Shown here: piece after piece, positions 1 through 5,750 of the stretch | How the letters are laid out: each line of letters begins with the position of its first letter | Position numbering within the stretch: the stretch's first letter is position 1 | The notes under the pieces: generated by a model | The model's input: the letters and a program-made list of their open reading frames with translations, nothing else | Database searches by the model: none | Told to the model about the DNA's origin: nothing | Origin: Planctomycetota bacterium | GTDB taxonomy: Bacteria; Planctomycetota; UBA11346 | NCBI GenBank assembly: GCA_013821615.1 | Contig: JACDGQ010000208.1 | Location: 1 to 6,184, forward strand | Direction of reading: 5' to 3' | DNA: 6,184 bases | Made by a program: the position numbers and the translations under genes

Positions 1-82
1 GCATTGTCAATGAAAATATTTCCCGGAACCACTACGCAAACTCCTGCAGAACATCAACTTACCCGCTAAGTTTACAGGCATT

Positions 83-153
83 GCCCTGCAGGGCTCGTCA
101 CCTCTTTTCTGAGGGGACCCAGGGCGTTGCCCTACCCATTGCCCACATCTTCC
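83..153. repeat. Two-hairpin palindromic repeat, copy 1
   Basis: This stretch holds a perfect 12-bp palindrome GCCCTGCAGGGC (83-94), a small hairpin CCTC/GAGG (101-114), and a hairpin AGGGC-GTT-GCCCT (121-133). The tail ACCCATTGCCCACATCTTCC follows. Positions 118-153 match copy 2 (231-267) with about six substitutions and one inserted base. The arrangement of one hairpin followed by a GCCC-rich second hairpin resembles intergenic repeats I recall as dispersed in several bacterial phyla. That family assignment is from memory and unverified. Confidence 0.5.
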
Positions 154-200
154 GATTGTGTATGCCGCCTTGGAACCGAGCAGATCGTCGGCAGGGAATC

Positions 201-269
201 GAGAGCGCCAACGGCGCGCACCAATCCCAGCCCAGGGCAACGCCCTACTCATTACCCACATCTTTCCCT
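201..269. repeat. Two-hairpin palindromic repeat, copy 2
   Basis: Hairpin 1 is GCGCC-AAC-GGCGC (205-217) and hairpin 2 is AGGGC-AAC-GCCCT (234-246), followed by the tail ACTCATTACCCACATCTTTC. The tail and hairpin 2 repeat copy 1 at an offset of 113 bp. The loop of hairpin 2 reads AAC here and GTT in copy 1; these are reverse complements, so the palindromic core is flipped between copies while the flanks stay in direct orientation. Read through on the plus strand it gives a spurious SPGQRP-type peptide. Confidence 0.5.
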
Positions 270-337
270 TCTCTGCAGGCAGGCCCTGTTAATGGTTCCA
301 GAAGCCCATAAGCCATCGCATCCGTGAAGGAGGATGC

Positions 338-526
338 ATGTCCTGGTCTGAAGACGAGTTTGCTACCCTTGACCTCGGCGACGAACGGCGCAATCAACGC
401 GCGATACGCGTCGCGGACCAGCTGGGCAGTGCGCCGCATGAGAGTATCCCCAAGGCATGTGGCGGATGGGCGGAATCGAAGGCTGCATACCGCCTGTTTG
501 ATAATCCAGAAGGCGGGGTCGGCTGA
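338..526 (+). pseudogene. Tn5/IS4-type transposase, N-terminal remnant
   Basis: The 62-residue frame reads as the N-terminal DNA-binding domain of Tn5-like (IS4 group) transposases. It has WSEDEF near the start, the DLGDERRNQR block (residues 12-21), then SIPKACGGWAESKAAYR (36-52) and LFDNPE (53-58). These transposases are usually around 450 residues, so only the first seventh is left. Similarity stops abruptly after DNPE and the frame ends four codons later; the DNA beyond (527-651) shows no trace of the DDE catalytic domain. A strong ribosome binding site AGGAGG (328-333) lies 4 bases before the ATG. The copy cannot be active as a transposase. It is best read as a 3' deletion remnant, though a short DNA-binding peptide could still be made. 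Confidence 0.8.
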
Positions 527-621
527 ACCTTCGGACGTGTGGGGCTAGGGCCTGTTCCGCAGGAAGGGCCGACCATCGGCGTATCTCCGCAATTCGCACC
601 TCCGGCGTAACGTTGGCTTCG

Positions 622-650
622 CGACGACCGCGTGCCGTCGACGGTCGTCG
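622..650 (-). terminator. Hairpin just after the ATPase stop codon
   Basis: A 9-bp perfect stem CGACGACCG (622-630) / CGGTCGTCG (642-650) encloses an 11-base loop and begins one base past the TGA stop of the minus-strand ATPase gene. There is no T-run after it in the direction of transcription, so it is not a classical intrinsic terminator. It may instead protect the 3' end of the mRNA or act with Rho. Confidence 0.4.
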
Positions 651-651
651 G

Positions 652-1803
652 TCACCGAGCGAAAATGCCTTTCCCACAGGCGGCCTGGCCCAGCGGCACC
701 GCCTCCACCCGGTCGGCGATCGCATACCGTCGGACCCCGGGATACACCACCGCCACTCTCGCCAATTCCAGGTCCTCCATCGCGATCGCTATCGACCGCG
801 TCATCCCCGGCGCGTCCTCGCGCTTGCACTCCACCCCCACCAGTTCATCGCCACGTTGCAGCACCAGGTCCATCTCCGCGCCCTGGTGGGTGGCCCAGAA
901 GAAGGCCTCGTCGTGGGGCTCGTGAGCCAGCACCTGCTCGATGACGAAGCCCTCCCAGGAAGCGCCCAGCTTGGGGTGGCTCTGGAGATCCTTGATGGAG
1001 GCGATGCCCAGCAGGTGGTGCAGCAGGCCGCTGTCGCGCACGTACACCTTGGGCGACTTCACTTGGCGCTTCTTGAGGTTCGCGTGCCAGGGTTGCAGCT
1101 GGCGCACCATGAACGCGTCGCTGAGCAGGTCGAGGTAGTGGCGCGTCGTGGATTCGTTCACGCCCAGAGCGCGTGCGGGATCGGCCGCATTCCAAATCTG
1201 GCCATGATAGTGGGCGAGCATGGTCCAGAACCGCTGCAGGGCGGTCGCGGGCACGCGCACGCCCCATTGCGGCAGGTCGCGCTCCAGCAGGGTCTGGATG
1301 AAATGCTTGCGCCAGGCGATGCTGTCGACTTCGCGCGAGGCGAGGTAGGACAGCGGAAAGCCGCCGCGCCGCCACAGCACCGGTGCCGCATCGGCGCCCA
1401 GTTCGCTGAGGGAGAAGCCGCCGATGACGATGCGTTCAACGCGCCCGGCCAGGCTTTCCGAACTCTGGCGCAGGAGCTCGCCGGATGCGCTGCCGAGGAT
1501 CAGGAAGCGCGCCGGGGCTCCGCGACGGTCGGCAAGTACGCGCAGCACGGGGAAGAGGTCCGGCCGGCGCTGCACCTCGTCGATCACCACCAGGCCGATG
1601 AGGGGGCTGAGCGCCGTCATGGGCTCGGCGAGCCGGGCCAATGCCGTCGGATCCTCGAGATCGAACCAGTTCTCCGACTCCTCGCTCAGCAGCGCGCGCG
1701 CCAGGGTGGTCTTTCCGGACTGGCGGGGGCCCGCCAGCACCACGACGCGGCTGCGCGCCAGAGCGGTGGTGATTTGGTCGAGGATGGCTTTCCGAGTGAT
1801 CAT
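652..1803 (-). CDS. AAA-type ATPase with DUF4143 C-terminal domain
   Basis: The 383-residue protein has the two-part layout of the AAA_14/DUF4143 family. Walker A is GPRQSGKTT (25-33), Walker B is LVVIDEVQ (71-78), and a sensor-like LILGSAS lies at 101-107. The C-terminal half has the family's KSPKVYVRDSGLLHHLLG (249-266) and WEGFVIEQ (283-290). It ends with a restriction-nuclease-fold motif: D312 in AEMDLVL and E325-x-K327 in VECK. Length is typical (about 380-400). The family's cellular role is not established; members are common in accessory DNA and are suspected of acting on nucleic acids. The frame is open far upstream, but the start is set at ATG 1803 because the protein then begins MITRKAILDQ, as relatives do, and the promoter lies immediately before it. 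No ribosome binding site precedes this ATG. All key motifs look intact. Confidence 0.9.
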   Translation of the reverse strand: MITRKAILDQITTALARSRVVVLAGPRQSGKTTLARALLSEESENWFDLEDPTALARLAEPMTALSPLIGLVVIDEVQRRPDLFPVLRVLADRRGAPARFLILGSASGELLRQSSESLAGRVERIVIGGFSLSELGADAAPVLWRRGGFPLSYLASREVDSIAWRKHFIQTLLERDLPQWGVRVPATALQRFWTMLAHYHGQIWNAADPARALGVNESTTRHYLDLLSDAFMVRQLQPWHANLKKRQVKSPKVYVRDSGLLHHLLGIASIKDLQSHPKLGASWEGFVIEQVLAHEPHDEAFFWATHQGAEMDLVLQRGDELVGVECKREDAPGMTRSIAIAMEDLELARVAVVYPGVRRYAIADRVEAVPLGQAACGKGIFAR

Positions 1804-1810
1804 GGCGAAC

Positions 1811-1839
1811 AATATACCATGAAAATCCGGATGTGACAC
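1811..1839 (-). promoter_or_regulatory. Predicted promoter of the ATPase gene
   Basis: Read on the minus strand, GTGTCA (1839-1834; four of six match TTGACA) is followed by a 17-bp spacer and TATATT (1816-1811; five of six match TATAAT). The expected transcription start is about 1804-1805, one or two bases before the ATG at 1803. There is no purine-rich ribosome binding site in between. Both facts point to a leaderless or nearly leaderless mRNA. Element positions are read directly; promoter function is inferred. Confidence 0.5.
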
Positions 1840-1855
1840 CGGGAATTTCATGGTA
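1815..1855. promoter_or_regulatory. 41-bp dyad overlapping the ATPase promoter (likely operator)
   Basis: The outer arms TACCATGAAA (1815-1824) and TTTCATGGTA (1846-1855) are perfect 10-bp inverted repeats. Symmetry continues inward to a central G at 1835. Of 20 possible pairs, 17 match; the mismatches are 1825/1845, 1829/1841 and 1831/1839. The dyad covers the -35 element, the spacer and the upstream edge of the -10 element, so a bound dimer would block the promoter. No regulator gene sits beside it, so self-regulation by the ATPase or control by a distant regulator are both possible. Confidence 0.55.
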
Positions 1856-1907
1856 CATGGATCTGGGACCGCAACCTGGACGGGGTTTCCCTGATCGTGC
1901 GGAATTG

Positions 1908-1927
1908 GCGTTGGGCCCGCCCGACGC
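1908..1927 (-). terminator. Candidate hairpin after the isomerase gene
   Basis: GCGTTGGGC (1908-1916) and GCCCGACGC (1919-1927) pair over 9 bp with one G-T wobble; in practice this gives an 8-bp stem and a 4-base loop. It lies about 30 bp past the stop of the isomerase gene and before the ATPase promoter, where a terminator is expected. No T-run follows in either direction, so intrinsic termination is uncertain. Confidence 0.3.
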
Positions 1928-1958
1928 TCTGGGATGACCGTCCGCTCGTTCGGCCGGA

Positions 1959-2792
1959 TCAGCCCTTCGCCGCCCCGGCCTTCGCAATCGGCACCAGCTT
2001 CTCGCGCACGAACACGCCGTTGTTGGCGGTGGCGCCGTCGGGGTCGTGTTCGGCCTGCTCGCACTCGTCTTCGACCATGATCCAGCCGTCGTAGGCGGTG
2101 TCGCGCAGGTAGGCGACGATGCCGGCGAAGTCGATGATGCCGCCGCCCATCGGGGCCCAGCGGCGGTCGGGGAACATGTCCTTGAAGTGGACGTGGTTCA
2201 CCTGGCTGCGGTAGCGCTTGACGATGGCGAGGGGGTCCATGCCGCCGGCGGCGATGTGGCCGAGGTCGGGGGCGTAGCCGAGCACGCGCTGGTCGAGGCC
2301 GGCGAGCAGGATCTCGTAGTCCTCGGCGGTGCGGTAGACCGAGCCGGCCGGGGAGTTGGGATGGTACGTGCAGCGGATGCCCTGGTCTGCGGCGCGCCGG
2401 GCGATGGTGTTGGCGCAGGTCAGCAGGTTGGTCTGGCGCGCGCGCAGGTCGACGCGGTCGGCGCCGGGCATCTGGCAGAGCGAGAGCACGGTGCCGGGGA
2501 AGCGGCCGAGCAGGGCGATGATGCGGTCGGCCTCGGCGCGCTCGGCGGGGGTTTCGCCCGGGCCGCGCCAGTCCTGCACCAGGCACACCGCGCCGAGCGT
2601 GGTCGCATTGGCGGTGAGGTTGGCCTGCATCACGGCGGGGTCGGCGAGGCGGCCGAGCATGACCACCTCGGATTCCAGGCCGGCGAAGCCGGCCTGGGCG
2701 GCCACGCGCATGATGTGGTCGAGGCGGTCGCGGTTGGCGTCGCCGGACATCAGCCAGCTGTAGGTCTGGCAGCCGAAGCGGATCGTGGCCAT
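1959..2792 (-). CDS. IolE-like sugar isomerase/epimerase (TIM barrel)
   Basis: The 277-residue protein matches the xylose-isomerase-like TIM-barrel family (AP endonuclease 2 fold), soluble and metal-dependent. Visible landmarks are GFAGLESE (35-42), CTYHPNS (141-147), APDLGH (174-179), VNHVHFKD (198-205), DFAGIVAYL (221-229) and GWIMVEDE (236-243). D176, H179, H202 and E241 are the likely metal or catalytic positions. The order DLGH, then HVHFKD, then GWIMVE, and a His (H144) where IolE has its YHHH run, resemble inosose dehydratase. The flanking blocks differ enough that I do not name it iolE. Hydroxypyruvate isomerase or a keto-sugar epimerase are alternatives. The ATG at 2792 has a good ribosome binding site (AGGAG, 2805-2801, 8-base spacing). 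It is the second gene of an operon, 14 bp after the hydrolase stop. Confidence 0.85.
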   Translation of the reverse strand: MATIRFGCQTYSWLMSGDANRDRLDHIMRVAAQAGFAGLESEVVMLGRLADPAVMQANLTANATTLGAVCLVQDWRGPGETPAERAEADRIIALLGRFPGTVLSLCQMPGADRVDLRARQTNLLTCANTIARRAADQGIRCTYHPNSPAGSVYRTAEDYEILLAGLDQRVLGYAPDLGHIAAGGMDPLAIVKRYRSQVNHVHFKDMFPDRRWAPMGGGIIDFAGIVAYLRDTAYDGWIMVEDECEQAEHDPDGATANNGVFVREKLVPIAKAGAAKG

Positions 2793-2806
2793 GGGAGTCT
2801 CTCCTG

Positions 2807-3610
2807 TCAGGTTTCGAGCAGCCAGCGCGTGGTCAGCTCGTTGAAGGCGTCGAGGGCTTCCCAGTGGTGGGCGTGGCCGGTGCCGGACAGCACCTCGAGG
2901 CGCGCCCCCGGGATGCGCGCGGCGAGTTCGCGCGAGAACGCGGGCGGCGTGAAGATGTCCTGGTCGCCGACCGTGATCAGCGTCGGCGCGCCGATGCGCG
3001 CGAGCAGGTCGCGGGTGTCGTGCGTGGTGCAGGCGCGGCACTGCGCCACGAAGGCGTGCTGCGGCATGGGTGGGGAGCAGAGCGCCGCTTCCTGGACGGC
3101 GAGCAGGTCGTCGCGGTGGCCGGCGACCCAGGACGGGCTCCAGATCCACAGTTGCAGGACGCGCATGAATTCGGCGGGGGACACGGCGGCGCGCACCGCG
3201 GCGAAATGCTCGAAGATCCAGGTCGCGTAGGTGTCGCAGCGCGCCCAGGTGCACGCCAGCACCTGCCGGCGCACCAGCTGCGGGTGGCGCAGGGCGAGCT
3301 GCTGCGCGATCGCGCCGCCCATCGAGATGCCGACCACACGCACCGCGCCCAGGCCCAGGCCGCGGATCAGGCCGGCGTAGTCGTCGGCCATCTGCGCGGT
3401 GCTGTAGGGGCCGGCCGGCTTGTCCGAGGCGCCGCTGCCGCGGTTGTCGACCAGGAAGCAGCGGAAGTTGCGCTCATAGGCGCGCACGTGGTCCTCCCAC
3501 ACCGGGCCGTCGGCGCCCAGGCCCATGATCAGCACCAGCGGTTCGCCCGCGCCGCGCTCGCGGTAGGCGAGGCGGATGCCGTTGGTGTCGACGTAGGAGA
3601 TTCCGCTCAT
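2807..3610 (-). CDS. Alpha/beta-fold hydrolase
   Basis: This 267-residue protein has the complete alpha/beta hydrolase catalytic set: nucleophile S96 in GISMGG (94-99), acid D218 in VGDQDIFTPP (214-223), and H246 in GTGHAHHWE (243-251). The oxyanion-hole region is LIMGLGADGPVW (27-38), and LVDNRGSGASDKP (53-65) is the usual strand-4 block. It has no signal peptide, so it should be cytosolic. The layout and length resemble 3-oxoadipate enol-lactonase-type enzymes and other small ester or lactone hydrolases; the substrate cannot be read from the sequence. The ATG at 3610 (MSGISYVDTNG) is chosen because the fold starts there. A longer open frame upstream would run through the regulator's promoter. 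The ribosome binding site is weak. It is the first gene of the operon with the isomerase and divergent from the PAS-AraC regulator. Confidence 0.9.
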   Translation of the reverse strand: MSGISYVDTNGIRLAYRERGAGEPLVLIMGLGADGPVWEDHVRAYERNFRCFLVDNRGSGASDKPAGPYSTAQMADDYAGLIRGLGLGAVRVVGISMGGAIAQQLALRHPQLVRRQVLACTWARCDTYATWIFEHFAAVRAAVSPAEFMRVLQLWIWSPSWVAGHRDDLLAVQEAALCSPPMPQHAFVAQCRACTTHDTRDLLARIGAPTLITVGDQDIFTPPAFSRELAARIPGARLEVLSGTGHAHHWEALDAFNELTTRWLLET

Positions 3611-3783
3611 GCCGGGGTTCCGCTGGGGGCGCGGCCGGGAGGCCACGGTAGGAGGCGCCAGTGCTGAGCCTGGACGCGTTTTGCTGGGGTGCTGCGATGA
3701 TAGGCGGATGGCCGATCGCTTCTTGCACAGAACCCGCATGCCCTTGTACTTTTTCGGCATCACGTACGCGGAAGAGGGGGTTT
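3611..3783. promoter_or_regulatory. Divergent control region between hydrolase operon and regulator
   Basis: This 173-bp region separates the hydrolase operon from the divergent regulator and must hold both promoters. On the minus strand TATCAT (3702-3697) is a fair -10 box but has no matching -35 (CAAGAA at 17-bp spacing), as expected for a promoter needing an activator. I found no clean pair of direct repeats of the kind AraC proteins bind, so the operator is not located. Confidence 0.4.
3723..3752 (+). promoter_or_regulatory. Possible promoter of the PAS-AraC regulator gene
   Basis: TTGCAC (3723-3728) and TACTTT (3747-3752) are separated by 18 bp. Each matches the sigma-70 consensus at four of six positions. 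The predicted start near 3759 would give a leader of about 25 bases that includes the purine-rich GGAAGAGGGGG (3770-3780) before the ATG at 3784. This is a weak call from pattern alone. Confidence 0.3.
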
Positions 3784-4548
3784 ATGGAGGCGCATGAGCT
3801 CAAGCAGCGGTTCATGGCCCGCTTGCCCCCGGGCGCCGGGTTTGCGCTGCTCGACCAGCTGCCCGACGTGTTCTTGTTCGCCAAGGATCGCACGCGGCGC
3901 TTCGTGCTGGGCAACCCGGCGCTGGTGCGGCTGTTCGGCTGCCGCCGCGAGGAGGAGATCATCGGCCGCCGCGACGAGGACTTCTCGCCCGCGCACCTGT
4001 GCGAGCGCTTCGCGGCGGACGACGCGCGCGTGCTCGCCGGCCACGCGCTGGTCGACCAGGTCGAGCTCGGGCGCAACCCCGACGCGACCATCGCCTGGTA
4101 CAGCACCACCAAACTGCCGCTGCGCGACCACGCGGGCGCGGTGATCGGCCTGGTCGGGATCACCCGCGACTTGCAGGCGATGTCGTCGACCAGCCACCGC
4201 TTCCTGGCCATGGCGCCGGTGATCGAGGCAATGATGGCCGACTACGCCAAGCCGCTGACCATGACCGAGCTGGCGCGGCTGCTCGGGCTGTCGGTCAGCC
4301 AGTTCGAGCGCAGCTTCCGCAAGCGCTTCGGGGTCACCCCGCTGCGCTACCTGATCGGGGTGCGGATCGGTGCGGCGTGCGAGTTGCTGACCACCACGGG
4401 ACTGCCGCTATCGACCATCGCGCTGGAGACGGGGTTCTATGACCAGAGCCATTTCAGCCATCAGTTCGTGAAGCGGAAGGGCATGACGCCAAGCAGGTAT
4501 CGCGGGCGTTATGGAGGTGGCGGAAGCGGGGGTCAGACGGTGGGGTGA
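3784..4548 (+). CDS. PAS-domain AraC-family transcriptional regulator
   Basis: The 254-residue protein joins an N-terminal PAS sensor (about residues 22-130) to a C-terminal AraC-type DNA-binding domain (about 147-240). PAS landmarks are LPDVFLFAKD (26-35), VLGNPALVRLFG (41-52) and the closing strand GAVIGLVGITRDL (118-130). The two helix-turn-helix units are MTELARLLGLSVSQFERSF (160-178) and LSTIALETGFYDQSHFSHQF (209-228), and the signature ends KGMTPSRYR (232-240). The tail is Gly-rich. PAS domains bind small molecules or cofactors, so this differs from the usual cupin-sensor AraC proteins. The ATG at 3784 follows a purine-rich stretch (3770-3780) and puts the PAS fold near the N-terminus. 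It is transcribed away from the hydrolase/isomerase operon, which makes it that operon's likely activator. The ligand is unknown. Confidence 0.9.
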   Translation: MEAHELKQRFMARLPPGAGFALLDQLPDVFLFAKDRTRRFVLGNPALVRLFGCRREEEIIGRRDEDFSPAHLCERFAADDARVLAGHALVDQVELGRNPDATIAWYSTTKLPLRDHAGAVIGLVGITRDLQAMSSTSHRFLAMAPVIEAMMADYAKPLTMTELARLLGLSVSQFERSFRKRFGVTPLRYLIGVRIGAACELLTTTGLPLSTIALETGFYDQSHFSHQFVKRKGMTPSRYRGRYGGGGSGGQTVG

Positions 4549-4636
4549 GCATGGCAACACGCTCGGCGATCGCGGTAAGGGGTTCCTCGTCGTCCGAGGT
4601 GGAAACATTCCGTCCATCGCGGGGAGAGCGAAACCT

Positions 4637-4759
4637 GATCGAACACGAGGAACGGAGAAACGGAGGAAGGCAGGCCGCCAATGGAAAAAAGCGAAATCAG
4701 GAAAAACAGCATCGCCATCTCCTGGCTGTCCTCCGTTCCTCCGTTTCTCTTGTTCGATC
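4637..4759. repeat. Long imperfect inverted repeat
   Basis: The arm 4637-4674 is, in reverse complement, a degenerate copy of the start of the 132-bp repeat (4721-4759). About 31 of the 34 positions nearest the GTTCGATC end match, and the alignment then needs a gap near the other end. The arms are rich in GGAGAAACGGAGG-type purine runs on one side and the pyrimidine complement on the other. The 46-bp spacer (4675-4720) is A-rich. Transcribed, this could form a long stem-loop. Confidence 0.6.
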
Positions 4760-4851
4760 CTGTCTTTTCTGTTGTGATCGACGAGACCCGAGTAGGTGAT
4801 GGATTCCCACGAATGATGAGGAACCGGGTAGGGTTGGGCAGGCAACTCCGC
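4720..4851. repeat. 132-bp direct repeat, copy 1
   Basis: First of two direct repeats. It begins TCCTGGCTGTCC and ends GGCAACTCCGC. It is identical to copy 2 except for C at 4755 (T at 4890). The first part is pyrimidine-rich (CTCCGTTCCTCCGTTTCTC), the second part purine-rich (ATGAGGAACCGGGTAGGG). The near identity implies recent duplication or ongoing homogenisation. Confidence 0.9.
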
Positions 4852-4854
4852 ATT

Positions 4855-4986
4855 TCCTGGCTGTCCTCCGTTCCTCCGTTTCTCTTGTTTGATCCTGTCT
4901 TTTCTGTTGTGATCGACGAGACCCGAGTAGGTGATGGATTCCCACGAATGATGAGGAACCGGGTAGGGTTGGGCAGGCAACTCCGC
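4855..4986. repeat. 132-bp direct repeat, copy 2
   Basis: Second copy, offset by exactly 135 bp and separated from copy 1 by three bases (ATT). Identity is 131 of 132. It ends 71 bp before the modB start, so any promoter or terminator inside the unit would directly affect modBC. Confidence 0.9.
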
Positions 4987-5057
4987 TTGTGGCGGGTCGA
5001 GCGCGTGCAATCGTGGCGACGCCCGCACGTCACAGCGGCTGCGAGGGGAAGGTGCCG

Positions 5058-5750
5058 GTGATCCTCACCGAAGACGAGATCGCCGTGCTGGCGCTGAGCC
5101 TGCAGGTGGCGCTCGCCAGCGTCGCCCTGGTGGCGGTGCCGGGCGCGCTGACTGGGTGGCTGCTGGCGCGCACGCGCTTCCCGGGCAAAGCCGTGGTCGA
5201 CGCGCTGGTGCACCTGCCGCTGGTCCTGCCGCCGGTGGTCACCGGCTACCTGCTGCTGGTCGCGTTCGGGCGGCGCGGCCTGATCGGCGCCTGGCTGGAA
5301 GCGTGGTTCGGGCTGCGTATCGCCTTCACCTGGAAAGGCGCGGCGCTGGCGGCCGCGGTGATGGCCTTCCCGCTGATGGTGCGCGCGGTGCGCGTGGCGG
5401 TGGAGATGACCGACCGTGGACTGGAGGACGCGGCGCGCACCCTCGGCGCCAGTCCGCTGCGCGTGCTCGGCACCGTCACCCTGCCCCTGGCCGCGCCGGG
5501 CATCCTCGCCGGGCTGGTGCTGGCCTTCGCGCGCGCGCTCGGCGAATTCGGCGCGACCATCACCCTGGCCGGCAACATCCCCGGCGAGTCGCGCACCCTG
5601 CCGGTGGCGATCTACGCCCAGTCCCAGGTCATGGACGGCGACGCCTCCGTGCGCCGGCTGGTGCTGATCTCGCTGGCGATCTCGCTGCTGGCGCTGATCG
5701 GCTCGGAATGGGTGGCGCGTCGGCTGGCGCGGCGGGTGGAGACGCCATGA
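5058..5750 (+). CDS. modB: Molybdate ABC transporter permease ModB
   Basis: The 230-residue inner-membrane protein is the permease of a molybdate/tungstate importer and matches the family's usual size. Hydrophobic segments lie at about 9-36, 48-70, 95-112, 149-171 and 201-215. The family stretch HLPLVLPPVVTGYLLL (52-67) is present. The cytoplasmic EAA loop that docks with the ATPase is LEDAARTLGASPLRVL (122-137), followed by TLPLAAPGI (141-149). FARALGEFGATITLAGNIPG (157-176) is characteristic of ModB. I chose GTG 5058 (MILTEDEIAVLAL) because AGGGG (5044-5048) lies 9 bases upstream and homologues start this way. The in-frame GTG at 5052 is too close to that site, and an ATG at 4989 would add 23 residues unlike the family. 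The gene overlaps modC by four bases (ATGA). No modA is present between it and the upstream regulator. Confidence 0.92.
   Translation: MILTEDEIAVLALSLQVALASVALVAVPGALTGWLLARTRFPGKAVVDALVHLPLVLPPVVTGYLLLVAFGRRGLIGAWLEAWFGLRIAFTWKGAALAAAVMAFPLMVRAVRVAVEMTDRGLEDAARTLGASPLRVLGTVTLPLAAPGILAGLVLAFARALGEFGATITLAGNIPGESRTLPVAIYAQSQVMDGDASVRRLVLISLAISLLALIGSEWVARRLARRVETP

Larger units (their letters stand above)
1..337. other. Gene-free region with palindromic repeats
   Basis: No convincing gene is seen here on either strand; the short open frames have repeat-derived, low-complexity translations. The first 80 bases are more AT-rich than the rest of the window and show nothing recognisable. From about 83 onwards the sequence is dominated by short perfect palindromes and two copies of a hairpin repeat, described separately. 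The last bases hold the ribosome binding site of the transposase remnant. I saw no inverted terminal ends matching the Tn5/IS50 type, so the left boundary of the former insertion sequence cannot be placed. Confidence 0.6.
4549..5057. other. Non-coding repeat block before modB
   Basis: About 509 bp without a credible gene. Open frames cross it on both strands only because the repeat period (135 bp) is a multiple of three and contains few stops; their translations are simply the repeat. Contents are a small hairpin CCTCG/CGAGG (4586-4600), a degenerate inverted repeat arm (4637-4674), two 132-bp direct repeats, and about 70 bp of leader before modB. Position 4545 could start a small GTG frame overlapping the regulator stop, but I recognise nothing in it. 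No ModE-type operator was recognised. Confidence 0.6.

Noticed and set aside
613..1836. 407-residue plus-strand frame over the ATPase gene
   Set aside because: It is the antisense shadow of the ATPase; composition is low-complexity Ala/Arg/His and no domain is seen.
652..2586. A single 644-residue minus-strand protein spanning the ATPase and part of the isomerase gene
   Set aside because: The N-terminal part is an Arg/Pro-rich out-of-frame reading of the isomerase gene and the intergenic promoter; the true ATPase starts at 1803.
3611..3763. N-terminal extension of the hydrolase to position 3763
   Set aside because: The extra residues (MMPKKYKGMRV and following) are basic and unlike the family, and would overlap the regulator's promoter region.
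4545..4799. Small GTG-started gene overlapping the end of the regulator
   Set aside because: It has no recognisable similarity, and half of the frame lies in the repeat block; left as unsupported.
4720..4986. CRISPR array
   Set aside because: There are only two units, 132 bp long, separated by three bases; there are no spacers of the right size and no cas genes.
4681..5061. Possible protein with 45-residue tandem repeats (both strands)
   Set aside because: The frames stay open only because the DNA period of 135 bp is a multiple of three; equally long frames exist on both strands, none with a ribosome binding site or known motif.
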